NCBI RefSeq assembly: GCF_963576615.1
Contig: NC_088714.1
Coordinates: forward strand, 42,626,072 to 42,690,071
Source: Watersipora subatra
Lineage: Eukaryota > Bryozoa > Gymnolaemata > Cheilostomatida > Watersiporidae
DNA: 64,000 nucleotides
Reading direction: 5' to 3'
Notes under the pieces: model-generated
What the model was told of the DNA's origin: nothing
The model's input: only the letters and a program-made list of their open reading frames with translations
Database searches by the model: none
Shown here: in pieces, positions 10,810-24,400 of the stretch
Position numbering within the stretch: position 1 is the stretch's first letter
Layout of the letters: each line of letters begins with the position of its first letter
Translations under genes and position numbers: made by a program

Positions 10810-11960
10810 TTGTGCTCTGCCAACTTCTACTCGACAGGCTCCTTTTACATCGTAAACATTAGCAGGCTCGGCCTCTTTCATGGGACAGCCGACTCGGTGG
10901 TAGGTCAAGTTCTTTAAAGCCAGATGGGCTAAGATGGCTCTTTCATCTTCTAGCTAGGATGCAGGTCGTCCAAAAAAGAGGGTACGCTTTTTGCTCTGTG
11001 ACCCTGTACAGCTGGTGGTAGTCAATACACAATAAGAATCTTCTATCTTTTTTTTGGACCAACACCACTTTGGAGCTCTTGGCACTTTCAGCTGGCTAAA
11101 TGCACCTTTTGCTGAGAATTTCTTGCACCTGGCATCTTGCCTCAGCATCCTTCTTTGGTCCAAGTTAATGGAAAGGTTGACATATTGGCCAGAGCTCCTT
11201 CTTTGATACTATAGAATGCTCCACTTCAGAGGGTCAGCCCACGTCTCTTTCTCCCATACTAAACATTGCTTGACAGCATGTTAACAGTTTTGATACCTAT
11301 TCAGTTGGTCCCGGCTCTGTGAATTTTTTTTTGCGCTGCTTAGAACAGGTCCTTTAGGTAGGTTGGCACATTTGCCGCTAGTGCTTTCGCACCTTGAGCC
11401 ATGAACACCAAGCTGCAGAGAGGTGGTTCCTCATTCACCTGGTGGTCATACGCCCCAAATACGTGCCGAACAGGGTTCCAGCATGGAACATCAGAGGTTT
11501 GTCTGTGAGCTTCAGACACTGCGTAACTATGCTTCTCTTTGGCCCAGGCCTGTTCAAGCTTTAAGTCAGTAAGAGATCCTAACCAAAATTGTATTTACTC
11601 CAATGAGCAGTAATTCTGTGTGGTGACCCAACACAAAACAGACATTTCAGTCGGAGCTGGCACCACCATGTCTCTTACCACCTGCATCTTGCTAAGTAAC
11701 AGTATCCCTTGCCTATTCATGTTTGGCGTAAAGGGAGCTCATCAAGCAGAGATTAGCAGAGCAAGGTAAATGCTCATTTTATGCAGTTGTCTGTTGAGCA
11801 TACATACACTGTATAGATTTATATATTTGCACAACATGTCAACACTTGCCCACCAAAGGAAAGCCCAGGCTGCTGAAAGTCCATAGGACACTAGTGGGCT
11901 GTTAGGAATGGTATTAAAAATAGGATCTTTGCTAATGTGGCTCATTACAAAGACCTGGGT

Positions 11961-12011
11961 CTTTATATCCTATAATAAAGACCAAGGAGGTCTTTATTAT
12001 GGGATACAAAG
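11961..12011. repeat. Imperfect hairpin, about 23-bp arms
   Basis: ctttatatcctataataaag (11961-) pairs with ggtctttattatgggatacaaag (11989-12011) around 'aagga'. It lies in the gypsy relic between the protease and RT parts. Confidence 0.6.
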
Positions 12012-12985
12012 ACCAAGGTTATTCTAATACAAAATTTAAAAATAGTTGTATTGGCAACCGTATGACACTGTAGAATGGACCAATTTTTCCATCAGCCACG
12101 GGATCATTGCTATCAGTCGCTTTGAGTAGGTCTATCGTGCCTTGAGGAAACCTACAAACCTGCTTGCTTAGCATGTTTGTAGTGCATCTGGTGTCAATCC
12201 AAAACTGGATAAACTTCCTCTCTAGTTTCTCTAGAAGGAAGTATCTTGTGGAATGGGACCAGTCTAGAGTCTGTGCTCTGATCGGCTCATTACCACGCTC
12301 GCCATGAGTGGTAAAGTTAACTGAACTGGAAACTCATGCATCTGCCAAGGCAGACCTTTAGTGTGTAGGTTAGGTTCAGTGATGGAGTGTGGTATCGGTC
12401 GGCTCTGCTGCTTTAAAAGCAGGCTTCTGGCCAACTGCAGGCCCAATCTCTCCAGACCAGTGTAGGAGCGCGCCTCTTTCAACCAAGCTCAGTGGGGCTT
12501 GTTTAGACTCTGGTTGTGCTTCCCCAGTTGAGCTGCAGCTCAAGCATTTGGACTCCAGCTTTTCCAGGTCTCGAAATAAATTTGGGTGGCTATAGCAAGA
12601 AATTTCCACATCACATTCTGGGTAGATATGGCAATAAACTTTTGCATCACCTCTCAATTTTAAGGCCATGGCAAAAGGTCGCTGTGTCACATCCTTGCGC
12701 TGGGTGGATATGGCAAAAAATCTCTGCATCGCTTTTTCATAATTCCTTGAAGCCTTCCTCACTAGAGTCCAGCCAGACTCAGCATGTCCAGCGAGCTTCC
12801 CGGAGCACTTTTTTGCTTAGTACCTTTTTGGGCCTTAGTAGAACTAAAGGTGAGTACTAATGTTGCGACTTTTCGCAGTTTCCCCGGTTTTGCTGTTTTT
12901 TCACTAGGGAAGTTCTTCCAAACGTCCTTCTGGCTCCCACAGCCTCAACACAGAAATGATTGGATTGGCATAGCTTCTTTTAGGC

Positions 12986-13345
12986 CAGGGATGCTAAACT
13001 CAACTGTACAAGGGGCCAAAAATCAAAACACAATCTAGGTCACGGACCGAACAGGATAAACACTTATTGAACACAATAAAACTAAATGTTTTTGGAACAT
13101 AAATATGGATAAAAACAGACAGAAATATTATTCTGAAACTAACTTCAGTTTAAATTGACCCAAGAAGCGTGCAGCAAGGCAGCTGAAGCGCTGCATTATG
13201 GGATCTGTAGTTCTGTGCAGTATTATGTCATCAGCACTTCATTTTAAATGGTCATGAATAACAATAATGTAAAATGTTCTTGCGGGCCAGATCTGATACA
13301 AGGTGGGCCAGATGTGGCCCGCGGGCCGTGAGTTTGACACATGTG
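12986..13345. mobile_element. 360-bp hAT-type MITE with 8-bp target duplication
   Basis: Terminal inverted repeats are CAGGGATGCTAAACTCA at the left and the complement of CACATGTGTCAAACTCA at the right. Both are variants of the common hAT end CAGGGGTGTCAAACTC. Flanks are ttttaggc (12978-12985) and tttttggc (13346-13353), 7 of 8 identical, which fits hAT target duplications. The 'gcgggcc' words near the right end are also usual. It splits the gag part of the gypsy relic and therefore inserted later. Confidence 0.88.
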
Positions 13346-14189
13346 TTTTTGGCCATGTTGCTCTTCTTGCAGCTGCTGGACCTGCTTCGCCAGCTGGTGC
13401 ACCAGAAGTGCAAGCTGGCTGATGGTCTGATCCTAGACCACTTCCGTCTACTTGGCTATGTAGCTTGCAGGGGCCGAGCCTTCCTCTTAGCAATAATACT
13501 GCTAACCAGTCATGATGTGACCCTCCTTAGCCCTGGGTTCAGCTATCGTCTGCCACCACACTAGTACGTTTACCCAAAAAGCCATTACCAAAAATTTTGT
13601 TGATCTACAATTTGTGAAACCTTCATATTTTAATCCGTCTGACCATCGCGAGAAAGAAATTATGACAAAAACCAAATATTTTTAAAAAGAAACTTCACTC
13701 AACATTGGCTGAAAACATATTTTCCATTGGCGCAAGGCAAACCGACAATTGTTTTCTTTAGTTCTAGTGCATACATTTATCGCTTGAGTGCTAATTAATC
13801 AACTACTAACTCACCAGAAACGTTTTATAAGGAACCTACAAAAGTCACACCACACCCCTTTTGGCCATATGCAACCAATGTAAACCATTACAAAGTTGTT
13901 GTACACAATACACATTGTACATTGTTGTACACAATAAGTTACATGTAAGAAAAACTTTAGAGATAGACATATTCATATCCTATAAAATCAAAGTCTTCCA
14001 CACTTTTGACAAAGTCGGTAACAGCAGAGTTCTAGTTGTTATAATGTTTACATTACTATTTGTATTATCTATAATATAATATAAAATAGGTACAAGAAAC
14101 GTGTCAAGTAACAGGTCCCGAATTGCAACGCGTAACCCGTGATAGCACACATGACCTGGTTTCATTTCGCAACCTCTTTAGTCTTTATT

Positions 14190-14945
14190 GAACAACGAAG
14201 GGGAACGGGAAAAGTGCAGTCGCGCATAAGCAGATCATCCTGCGACTACAAGACGCGCTTGTTTTATGATTATATGGATAATAAGCAGTTATTTTATTCT
14301 GTTAGCTCTTGTATTCTATCAATAAATTAGCTAAAATGCAATTTTTCTGTACAAGTTTTATAAACTGAATGAATCTTGAATGCATCAGATAGCACAAAAA
14401 CATAGATAATACATATTTGGGGGATAACTCCGAAATAGACATAACATACAAAACGCGTCAAGTTTCTTAGAAGTATCAAGTCCAAAAAGATGTAATTCAA
14501 CAATCTGAACATGAACACATTGATCATTGTGATAGATCATCTTCAGAAGCTCATTTACGATTGAAAGGAAATGGCTGATGTGCGAACCCAAAAATGTTGC
14601 AAAAATATGACATGCTCCTAAATATCACCGAAAAACCCCTGATCATACAGTGATGTAGAGTTGAAAATTTGGGGATACAAAGCCAACAATATGTTCAGCA
14701 TAACATGTAAAAAAGAGAAGATTTGAATTAACAGTTATTAAGGTATGTATGCTAACATTTTGATATTCGCTACAGTGAAAAAGCATACAAAACCCCCTTT
14801 TATGATCCTGTAGCGTTTTATACGCCACTGGTACAGAAAAGTTACTTGCAGATTCAAAATCAGTGAACTCTCAGCTTTCCAATGGTATATGGGTCATAAA
14901 GTTCTCTTCAGTGAGCAAAAACATACCTTGGCTCCCCACTATAAT
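14190..14945 (-). repeat. Right arm of the long inverted repeat (partner 9491-10250)
   Basis: See 9491-10250. The outer ends agree (tagtggggagccaagg on the minus strand versus tagtgggggagccaagg at the left). Similarity fades inward near 14190, so the arm boundary there is approximate. Confidence 0.85.
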
Positions 14946-15363
14946 GATGCTCTTAAGGACAGCTAACATTACTTCTCACGGCTGCTACACAAGGAAACAA
15001 AACTCCAAATTTATTTTCAACAATGAGAAAAATCTTATTGGAGATTAATTAGTGTGAAATAAATTTATATTCGGAGATTTGAAAGTATTTTACAAGTCTT
15101 GCTTCAGTTGGCGACAAACTCGTACCAACGATTGCATAAAAGTCAGCAACAATGCACATTTTCACAAGTTATAATGACATAATTTTATTTGTAAAAGAAA
15201 AAAGCATGTATATTTAATATTACATAGATTGAGGATCAACAATAACCAGTTTTCAACGCGTAATCCAAACCCCTAAACTAGGTTAAACTGAATACCATGA
15301 ATAATGCATCAGAAGATACTGAAAAGTGAGCAAAATGCAGACTAAAATATTTTTTGACAACTC

Positions 15364-15485
15364 TCATTCTTTGCTGTAGTACTCATTGAACTGAGTAAGG
15401 GTGAGAACATGCCCCAACCATTTGTAGGACTCTCCAGCTATATCTTTACTCATATTTGTGTACAACTGCAAGTTGTTAGAATGTT
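15364..15485 (-). CDS. NTAQ1: NTAQ1 terminal exon 5
   Basis: Acceptor attccttttag|AA. Encodes [15 protein letters not shown] to [18 protein letters not shown], then TGA at 15364-15366. The [11 protein letters not shown] stretch corresponds to the conserved C-terminal beta-strand of the family. A competing acceptor (ttgcag, 14 nt further in) would break the phase and was rejected. Confidence 0.9.
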
Positions 15486-18400
15486 CTAAAAGGAATATTT
15501 AACTCTATACACATATGATAATCTGTGAACACACGATAATCTATGCACACATGATAATCTATGTACACATGATAATCTATGTACACATGATCATTTACGT
15601 AGACATGATAATCTATGCACACATGATAATCTATGTAGACATGATAATCTATGTACACATGATCATTTATGTAGACATGATAATCTATGTACACATGATA
15701 ATCTATGCACACATGATAATCTATGTACACATGATAATCTATGTACACATGATAATCTATGTACACATGATAATCTATGCACACATGATAATCTATGTAC
15801 ACATGATAATCTATGTACACATAATAATCTATGTACACATGATAATCTATGAATGAATGAATGGACAATATGAATGGGTATAGCAAGTTTCAGCAAACTT
15901 GTAAAAAGTATGTTAGTAAAACTGATCAAAGGAGGTTTTGTTGCTGCAAAGCATTGCTGGTGCTAAAAACAATTAAAAAGCTGAAATACTAGCTGAGGGT
16001 TCTAGCCTTTTGTGAGCTCATCACTAATGTCAAGTAGGGCATCTGATAATCAATGGACTCAGGCTACGTTATCAGTGTAGTACGCGTGTTTTCTATATTA
16101 ATACCAGAGAGTGGTACAAGTGTATTTTATAGCATGAAAGACTTTCTTGTTGGCACTGATAGATTTACATGGAAAAGAATACAGGCAAATACATGACGAT
16201 CATATAGATTTTTCTCACCTTGAGTTTGTATAGGAGGATAGAGTGGCGGCTCAGCGAGCCACCGTCCGTCTTTCCACATATGTGATCTATCTGAGGCAAA
16301 ATGTTGTAAGTACTCAGCAGCTTTCACTATCCTAAACAACCTGGAAATAATCGAGAAGGCACGCTCTACAAAGTAATCCATAGACAACTTTGGGCTGACT
16401 TGGGGCCAGGCTTATTACAGCCGTAGCAGATAATAGGCTTTCTGGTTCTGGGCTGCTTTCTTAACACCGATGCAGACGTTTCAAAGCTCTATAGTTGCTT
16501 TCTCAAGCTGCCTATGATAGGAGTTTCTTTCTCTCACTGCCTAGCACAGGTGTTTCTCCTAAGCAACTCTTAGCTCTGGAGTTGCTTTCTCGTTCTGCCT
16601 ATGACATGAAGACCGCTCTATTTTTGAATGATTTGCAATGCATTAAAAGCAGTTTTGGCATGGTGAGCATACTCAAGGCAGCGATTTACAAAAAATATGC
16701 AAATGGGCTCACAAAAACATGGTTTATCTGGGCATTGTTTGCACACATTGAGCATAAATAGGCTTTAGGAAGGAAGATAGGCTAAGAACTTAACAATAAG
16801 ATATAGCGAAGACGAATACTTATGCTATCCCAACTATGATGCATCATTTAAGATGGCCTTTTCACCGAACTATAAATGTGCAACGGTTGAGAAAAGTTTG
16901 GGTTGAAGTAATTTCTAATGCTGAATATAAATACGGTCTAATTTTTTAGTGACAGATCCAATATCCATAGCGCATCTCAAAAACTATCATATCACAACAA
17001 CTATGTTGTATGCCCTATAAATTTACAGAAGGGTTCTTTGAAGTTCTCAGTTCTGCTGTTCTCCCACCATATGGCACAGCCTTGTTCCATAGCTAAACTT
17101 TTAGACCTAGACCTGTGTATAATAGCTTTCCTTGATGTATTCACTTCAAATATATATCTCAATACATCTCCGACAGTTTTAGTGCCAGAAGAAGCAACGC
17201 CGGCAGTCTATGTGCAACTATAATCAAATAGCAAAACAATTTTGAATATGTCATTTTTTGTGATGTACCTCAGATGTTCCAACAACGCTAGCATAGCTCA
17301 ACTACGGTACAGTCCCTAAAACCAAACTGGTTAAAAGGCTGAAATTTGTTGCTTCAATATCTCAAATCAAATACCAGACAAAATGGAGATGTAAAAATAC
17401 ACAATCTGGAGAAGAAAATGCTTAAATACAAAACTTGGTCTTGATATGAGTTTAGATGAAAACGATTAGTTAGCCTCTACCTTACACACCTCACTTTTAC
17501 TTTACACACCTCACCTCTACCTTACACACCTCACCTTTACCTTACACACCTCACCTTTACCTACACACCTCACCTTTACCTTACACACCTCATTTTTACC
17601 TTACACACCTCACCTCTACCTTACACACCTCACCTTTACCTTACACACCTCACCTTTACCTTACACACCTCACCTTTACCTTACACACCTCACCTTTACC
17701 TTACACACCTCACCTCTACCTTACACACCTCACCTTTACCTTACACACCTCACCTTTACCTTACACACCTCACCTCTACCTTACACACCTCACCTTTACC
17801 TTACATACCTCCCCTTTACCTTACACACCTCCCCTTCATCTTACACACCTCACCTTTACCTTACACACCTCACTTTTACCTTACACACCTCACCTCTACC
17901 TTACATACCTCACCTCTACCTTACACACCTCACTTTTACCTTACACACCTCACCTCTACCTTACATACCTCACCTCTACCTTACACACCTCACTTTTACC
18001 TTACACACCTCACCTCTACCTTACACACCTCACCTTTACCTTACACACCTCACCTTTACCTTACACACCTCACCTTTACCTTACACACCTCATTTTTACC
18101 TTACACACCTCACCTCTACCTTACACACCTCACCTTTACCTTACACACCTCACCTTTATCTTACACACCTCACCTTTACCTTACACACCTCACCTTTACC
18201 TTACACACCTCACCTCTACCTTACACACCTCACCTTGACCTTACACACCTCACCTTTACCTTACACACCTCACCTTTACCTTACACACTTCACATTTACC
18301 TTACATACCTCCCCTTTACCTTACACACCTCCCCTTCATCTTACACACCTCACCTTTACCTTACACACCTCACTTTTACCTTTGCCACTTCACCTCTACC

Positions 18401-21400
18401 TTACACACCTCACCTTTACCTTACATACCTCCCCTTTACCTTACACACCTCTCCTTCATCTTACACACCTCACCTTTACCTTACATACCTCCCCTTTACC
18501 TTACACACCACCCCTTCATCTTACACACCTCACCTTTACCTTACACACCTCACCTTTACCTTACACACCTCACCTTTACCTTACACACCTCACCTTCACC
18601 TCACCTTTACCTTACACGACCCACCTCTACTTTCCACACCTCACCTTGACCTTACACACTTCACCTTGACCTTACACACTTCACCTTTTATTTCACACAC
18701 CATATCTACCTTACATACCTCACCTTTACCTTCCACACCTCACCTTTACCTTACACACCTCCCCTTTACCCTACACACCTCACCTTTACGTTACACACCT
18801 CACCTCTGCTTTCCATACCTTACCATGACCTTACACACCTTACTGTGACCTTACACACCTCACCTTTACCTTACAAACCTCACCTTTACTTTACACACCT
18901 CACCTGTGGTACTCTGATTTCATTGTGTCCTCTTGTCGTAATGCCAGTGAACTGTACTGACCAAATTCACAAGGAAATGGCAGAGTTGTGTCGAGATCAT
19001 ATACCCAAAAGTGTTTTTCTTCTCTCCGCACTAATATCACATGATAGTCCTGTATAAGAAACAAGCGATTGCTATGTACATTCCTGTCAAATAACACAAG
19101 ACTTCTTAAACATGCACTTAAGAAAATTGAAGTACAGTAGATGCCCAGGATACGGCACTAATATGTTCTGGTGTTGGCATCGTAAAGTGAATTGCTGCAT
19201 GTCGGGCTTCTTAACATTGATGGTTTGTGACACTTCTCTTTTGGAAAAATACCTATACAAAGAGACCTGTTTCTGGTAGCTCATCAAAATATTTCTGAAA
19301 TGACCTATGCACCTGTTATTAACACACTATTATGAAATTCTTTTGGTTTTGTGCAGTAAACCTAGCAAGGTTTTTAAACCAATCGATAGCTTCCCTTATT
19401 TCTGCTGATAAAATTTGTTTCATCTCCCAGCTTTTTGACTATCACTAGAGTGAAACTGCATTTGAATGGTGATCACCTACATGGCATACAACTCCATCAA
19501 ATCATTGGTATAAGCTTGTGCTTCCCGATAAGTTTATCGGTGTCAGTTTTATTGACAACTAGGCCCATGGAACTGTTGAGTAAAATAATTTTTTCAGGCA
19601 TTACCCTCAGAGGCTGAAGCATCAATATCCTCTTCTGCGGTTGAGGGTTTAACCGCAATACAGTACGTTTAAACAATAGCTGGCCACAGTTTGTCTCATG
19701 AAAAATTCAATGTGTGCTTCAAAACTTCATCAAAAGCTTTCTGGATCATCTTCAGGCAATGAACGATGTCGATATGCCCCTTCCAAAATCATGAAGTGCG
19801 GAGTTGAGTACTTTCTGTCACTTCAAAATATCATTTGAACAGATGCTTCATGTACAGCTTTCTTCAACCTAGAAACCACTCGCTGGTCCATAAACTAAAG
19901 GAGAGAAGCGGTGTTTGGTGACAAATAAAAAACCTTGATGGAGAAGTCCAGGTGTGCAGTACCAGGAGACATTTAAAGGAAAGTGCTCCCTTCTAAATAT
20001 TTTTTCACACAAAGACTGAACCAGATGTTTACCCACTTGATAAACATGCTCTTCGCAACCCAAGCCTCAAGCCTTGGCATTAGACATTTAAAATACTGAT
20101 AGCCTATACCTACTGATATTTTGTGCTTTGACGGCACATGGATTCTCCAAGTGGTACATCAGTAGGGGCTTTCAAGTCGCAGCTAGCATTTGCACTATGC
20201 AAATTGCACTGGCATTTGCAAATCGGTCCTTCATCAGCTTATAACTGGAAATATTTTTTCTGCCATGATATACATGTGGCGGTTATTTTTTTCCAGAACA
20301 GACCAGTTTCATCAAATTTAAACAATAGCTGCAGAAAGTAGCCTTCTGTAGAAATTAATTCCTGAAATGTCTTTAGGAATCCGTCTACTGCTTTTTATCG
20401 AAACTGACTGTCTCTCAATGTCTGAAAACCAAGTGAATACCAGCCTCTTCTTGAAGCGTTCAAACCACCCATGAGAAGCCTTAAATTCTATCGGGACTTT
20501 CTCCACCACTCATTCGTCCCCGTCATCTCTTTGAGCTTGCACAAGATCCGTAAAAATAGCGGTCATCTTGTGTGAACTTACCGATTGCATGAGTGCATGA
20601 CCGGCTATCGCATTCTCTTTAATTTACAGTTACTAGGAGCCGCTGCATCTTTTCATTGATCAATAACCTTTTACTGGCAAGGACAGAAGGACACTAGAAA
20701 ACGTATTTGCTTTAATGGTTTCGCTATTCTTGATAATTGTTTCGAACATTGACAGGTTACAGCTATACTCCTTAGCAAGGCTGATAATGCAGGTGCCTTC
20801 TTTGAATTTCATTATTATTTCCAGTTTCGTTTCCTTAGTAATCATCTTGATTTTTCCAATACCATCTCTAGCAAATTTGGGACTCGTGTTTAACGAACTA
20901 AAGTTTGACATAGACTTTACAAACCACAACTTGAATACGACATTGTAAGTACTCACACAAGACAAGCACAACGCAACCCTCTGCTAATTATTCACTTAGC
21001 TAGCCGTAAACAATTGGATAGCAACTCAGATTTCTCTCAGGCACTGCGGGCAAATTTCATCCAGTAGCTTATCAACATCTTAGTAATGTTTGGTCACATT
21101 GTACGGTAGGACAAATACCATAACTTACGGCCAAAAACCATATATTCCACATATAAGTCGTATCTTAGGGTCACCATATCTCGGGTTCTAAATTAATGAA
21201 TTACGACCTTGACCCATCTACCAAGGACCTAGTTTAAAACACTGGCAAAAATAAAACTTTCAAATGGAAATAATCATCTAATAAGCTATTTGCAAACTAG
21301 ATTTGTAACAGCATTTTTATAGCTTTAAAAATGCATTTTCATCTTTTTCTTAACACAGCATGAGTTAAAAGCTGACTGGTACAAAATTAAGTAAATTGAA

Positions 21401-24400
21401 CAACTTTTCAAATGACTGGGACCGGAGTCATAACAAACATTTCTAGTGATCTACAGTTGACACATCATACAATTAGATTAAATGACCATGACTATAATAT
21501 CAAATAGAAGAGTGTCCATGACTTTTGTAGTGTGAACTGTAGCAAAATATCGAATACACATGAAACGTGAAAGTGTTTGAAAGCTAAATCTGACGCGACT
21601 ATTTTGTATATTAAAAACTTTAAGACCCCCAAAATTAATCATAAATTTTTATTCTTATGTTATAGACAACAAATAAAACTATAAATACCATGCATTCTGT
21701 GAAAACCACCAGAGAAGAAATCTCAGGGTATTGGCAATACAGTCGTCTCTTATCAACTAATAGGCTCTGATTAAGATCCCCTTAGACTAATATTAAATTC
21801 ACATCTTATGTGAAACTTCAGTCATCAAATTTGGTATGCATATATTTTTATTAGAATTCACAAAAAAACCAAAGCATTATTATACTACAAAAGTGAAAAA
21901 AAACTGATTTCATTAGTATGGACTAAATTTACATAACCTTTCTAGTCAAGAGGTTAGAACTACGATAGAGACCCATTTTGATAATACACAGGGAAAGCCT
22001 TTTACACAGGAGCCTCACCGCCAATATCTATCGTTATTTACACCCGCTAGTTGCAAGCACCTTTACTTTTTGAGATCAAGAATTTTGACTTTGAATTTAA
22101 AAACAAACTTTGAATTTTTAAAGAAACAGTTAACAGCTTGAATCAGTGTTGACTTTAAATAGTTTGCCTTTGACTTGAGAACTATAACATCATTTGTGTA
22201 TCTGAGATCAAATATAGAACTGGGTCATAACCATTCAGACTCAAATATAGAACTGGGTCATAACCATTCAGACTCAAATATAGAACTAGGTCATAACCAT
22301 TCAGACTCAAATATAGAACTGGGTCATAACCATTCAGACTCAAATATAGAACTGGGTCATAACCATTCAGACTCAAATATAGAACTAAGTCATAACCATT
22401 CAGACTCAAATATAGAACTAAGTCATACCCATTCAGACTCAAATAGCATTATATTCTTTCCGTACAGCACTGATAGCAAAATTAGCCAATATAATATGGA
22501 ATGTCTTACCCAAACTACAGGCAAATTTCTCTCGCCCGCCTTTTGGTGCCAGAGTGGACATTTCTTTTCAGCATTTGATATGAAGACCACATTGGCAGAA
22601 TACAAAGCTGTTTCAGGTAGGTCCTTGCACAGAAACCAAACATTTTCTTCACTGAAGATTATACATACTGAAGGTCAAAGATAGTGAAGGTTATAGATAC
22701 TGAATGTTATAGATACTGAATGTTATAGATACTGAATGTTATAGATACCGAATGTCATAGATACTGAATGTTATAGATGCTGAAGGTTATAGATACTGAA
22801 GGTTATAGATACTGAAGGTTATAGATACTGAATGTTATAGATACTGAATGTTATAGATACTGAATGTTATAGATACTGAATGTTATAGATGCTGAAGATT
22901 ATAGATACTGAAGGTTATAGATACTGAATGTTATAGATACTGAAGGTTATAGATACTGAAGGTTATAGATAATGAATGTTATAGATACTGAAGGTTATAG
23001 ATACTGAATGTTATAGATACTGAAGGTTATAGATACTGAATGTTATAACTACTGAATGTTATAGATACTGAATGTTATAGATGCCGAATGTTATAGATAC
23101 TGAATGTTATAGATGCTGAATGTTATAGATACTGAAGGTTATAGATACTGAATGTTATAGATACTGAATGTTATAGATGCTGAAGGTTATAGATACTGAA
23201 GGTTATAACTACTGAATGTTATAGATACTGAAGGTTATAGATACTGAATGTTATAGATACTGAAGGTTATAGATACTGAATGTTATAAGTACTGAATGTT
23301 ATAGATACTGAATGTTATAGATGCCGACTGTTATAGATACTGAATGTTATAGATGCTGAATGTTATAGATACTGAAGGTTATAGATACTGAATGTTATAG
23401 ATACTGAATGTTATAGATGCTGAAGGTTATAGATACTGAAGGTTATAAATACTGAAGGTTATAGATACTGAATGTTGTAGATACTGAATGTTATAGATGC
23501 TGAATGTTATAGATACTGAATGTTATAGATGCTGAAGGTTATAGATACTGAAGGTTATAGATGCTGAAGGTAGTAGATGCATGATCGCACTGATTAAGGC
23601 TTCTCCATACAGTTAAACCAAAGTTACATGTAGCTATGAGGTATAATGAAACATTCCACATATGACAACTGACACTGATCCAGTTTGTCTGGAGACATGA
23701 AGTATTGTTTGCCCATCTTGTGACTCTTGTAAAACAAATTTATAGTGTCTGGTACTAAAAGAACAGTGGAAAAAGATGGTTAAATAGTACAACTTCGTCG
23801 TCATTTCCCTAATTAGAAATATCCCACACATTCCAAAACTGTAATTTTGAGTTACCGATGGAAACATTCTAAGCAATACTGTCATAACTCGTCATACGAT
23901 TGCCCCGACATACGAGAAGATAGAGATACGAGCAAAATTTAAAGCAAGTTTCAACATTGAGATATGAGAAAACCTTGAGATATGAGCATACAAGCCAGTT
24001 CTCTATGCGGCCACTAAGTGGCCAAGTATGCGAGAGGCCGCTTTTAGGACCGCCATTGCTCAGTCTTTTTCGTCGAATAAGTTTGAAAAAAAGTTTAAAA
24101 AAGGCCAGCTATAAATTATAGTGAAAGCGAGGCAAAAGTGATTATAGATTATGAAAACATTAAAATGAAGACAAAATTAAAGTAAGTTTAGTAAATGATT
24201 AAAACTTTGCTTTAAGTGTGTGTTTAGCAAGTTAAGTTCATTCAAGTTAAATTACAAGTTTATGTTACTTAGCGCCATAAAAGTCTAGTGTAACTATGAG
24301 CGCATTGCTGTCAAGTTCACCGTTGTTAGCCATTATGTCAAGATCGAAGGTAATAGCTCCATACAGTACTGTACGTAATGTTACATTTTATTGCAGACCA

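Larger units (their letters stand above)
10955..13565 (-). pseudogene. Decayed Ty3/gypsy retrotransposon (gag, protease, RT start)
   Basis: Read on the minus strand, fragments appear in gag-pol order. A coiled-coil gag start (LLVHQLAKQVQQLQEE) lies at about 13440-13350. Gag body and a degenerate Cys-rich patch follow at about 12760-12370. The protease region (about 12250-12050) reads FWIDTRCTTNMLSKQV, with the catalytic DTG now DTR. Linker motifs LGPKKDAEARCQVQEIL come next. The first RT blocks (QKKDRRFLLCIDYHQLYRVT) end at about 10957. Everything after the first RT motifs is missing. Several frameshifts and stops separate the pieces. It lies inside the 9491/14945 inverted repeat and is itself split by a hAT-type element. 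Confidence 0.75.

Noticed and set aside
15476..15929. Overlapping repeat-protein ORFs on both strands
   Set aside because: An 18-bp period keeps all such frames open; the array lies in an intron.
18235..18848. ORFs repeating LHTSPLPYT over hundreds of bases
   Set aside because: Produced by the 20-bp minisatellite in NTAQ1 intron 3, on the strand opposite to the gene.
17467..18900. CRISPR-like regular spacing
   Set aside because: Units are contiguous with no unique spacers; a eukaryotic minisatellite.
22175..22684. 169-codon plus-strand ORF with seven [11 protein letters not shown] repeats
   Set aside because: The 33-bp array followed by the antisense of NTAQ1 exon 2; no independent evidence of coding.
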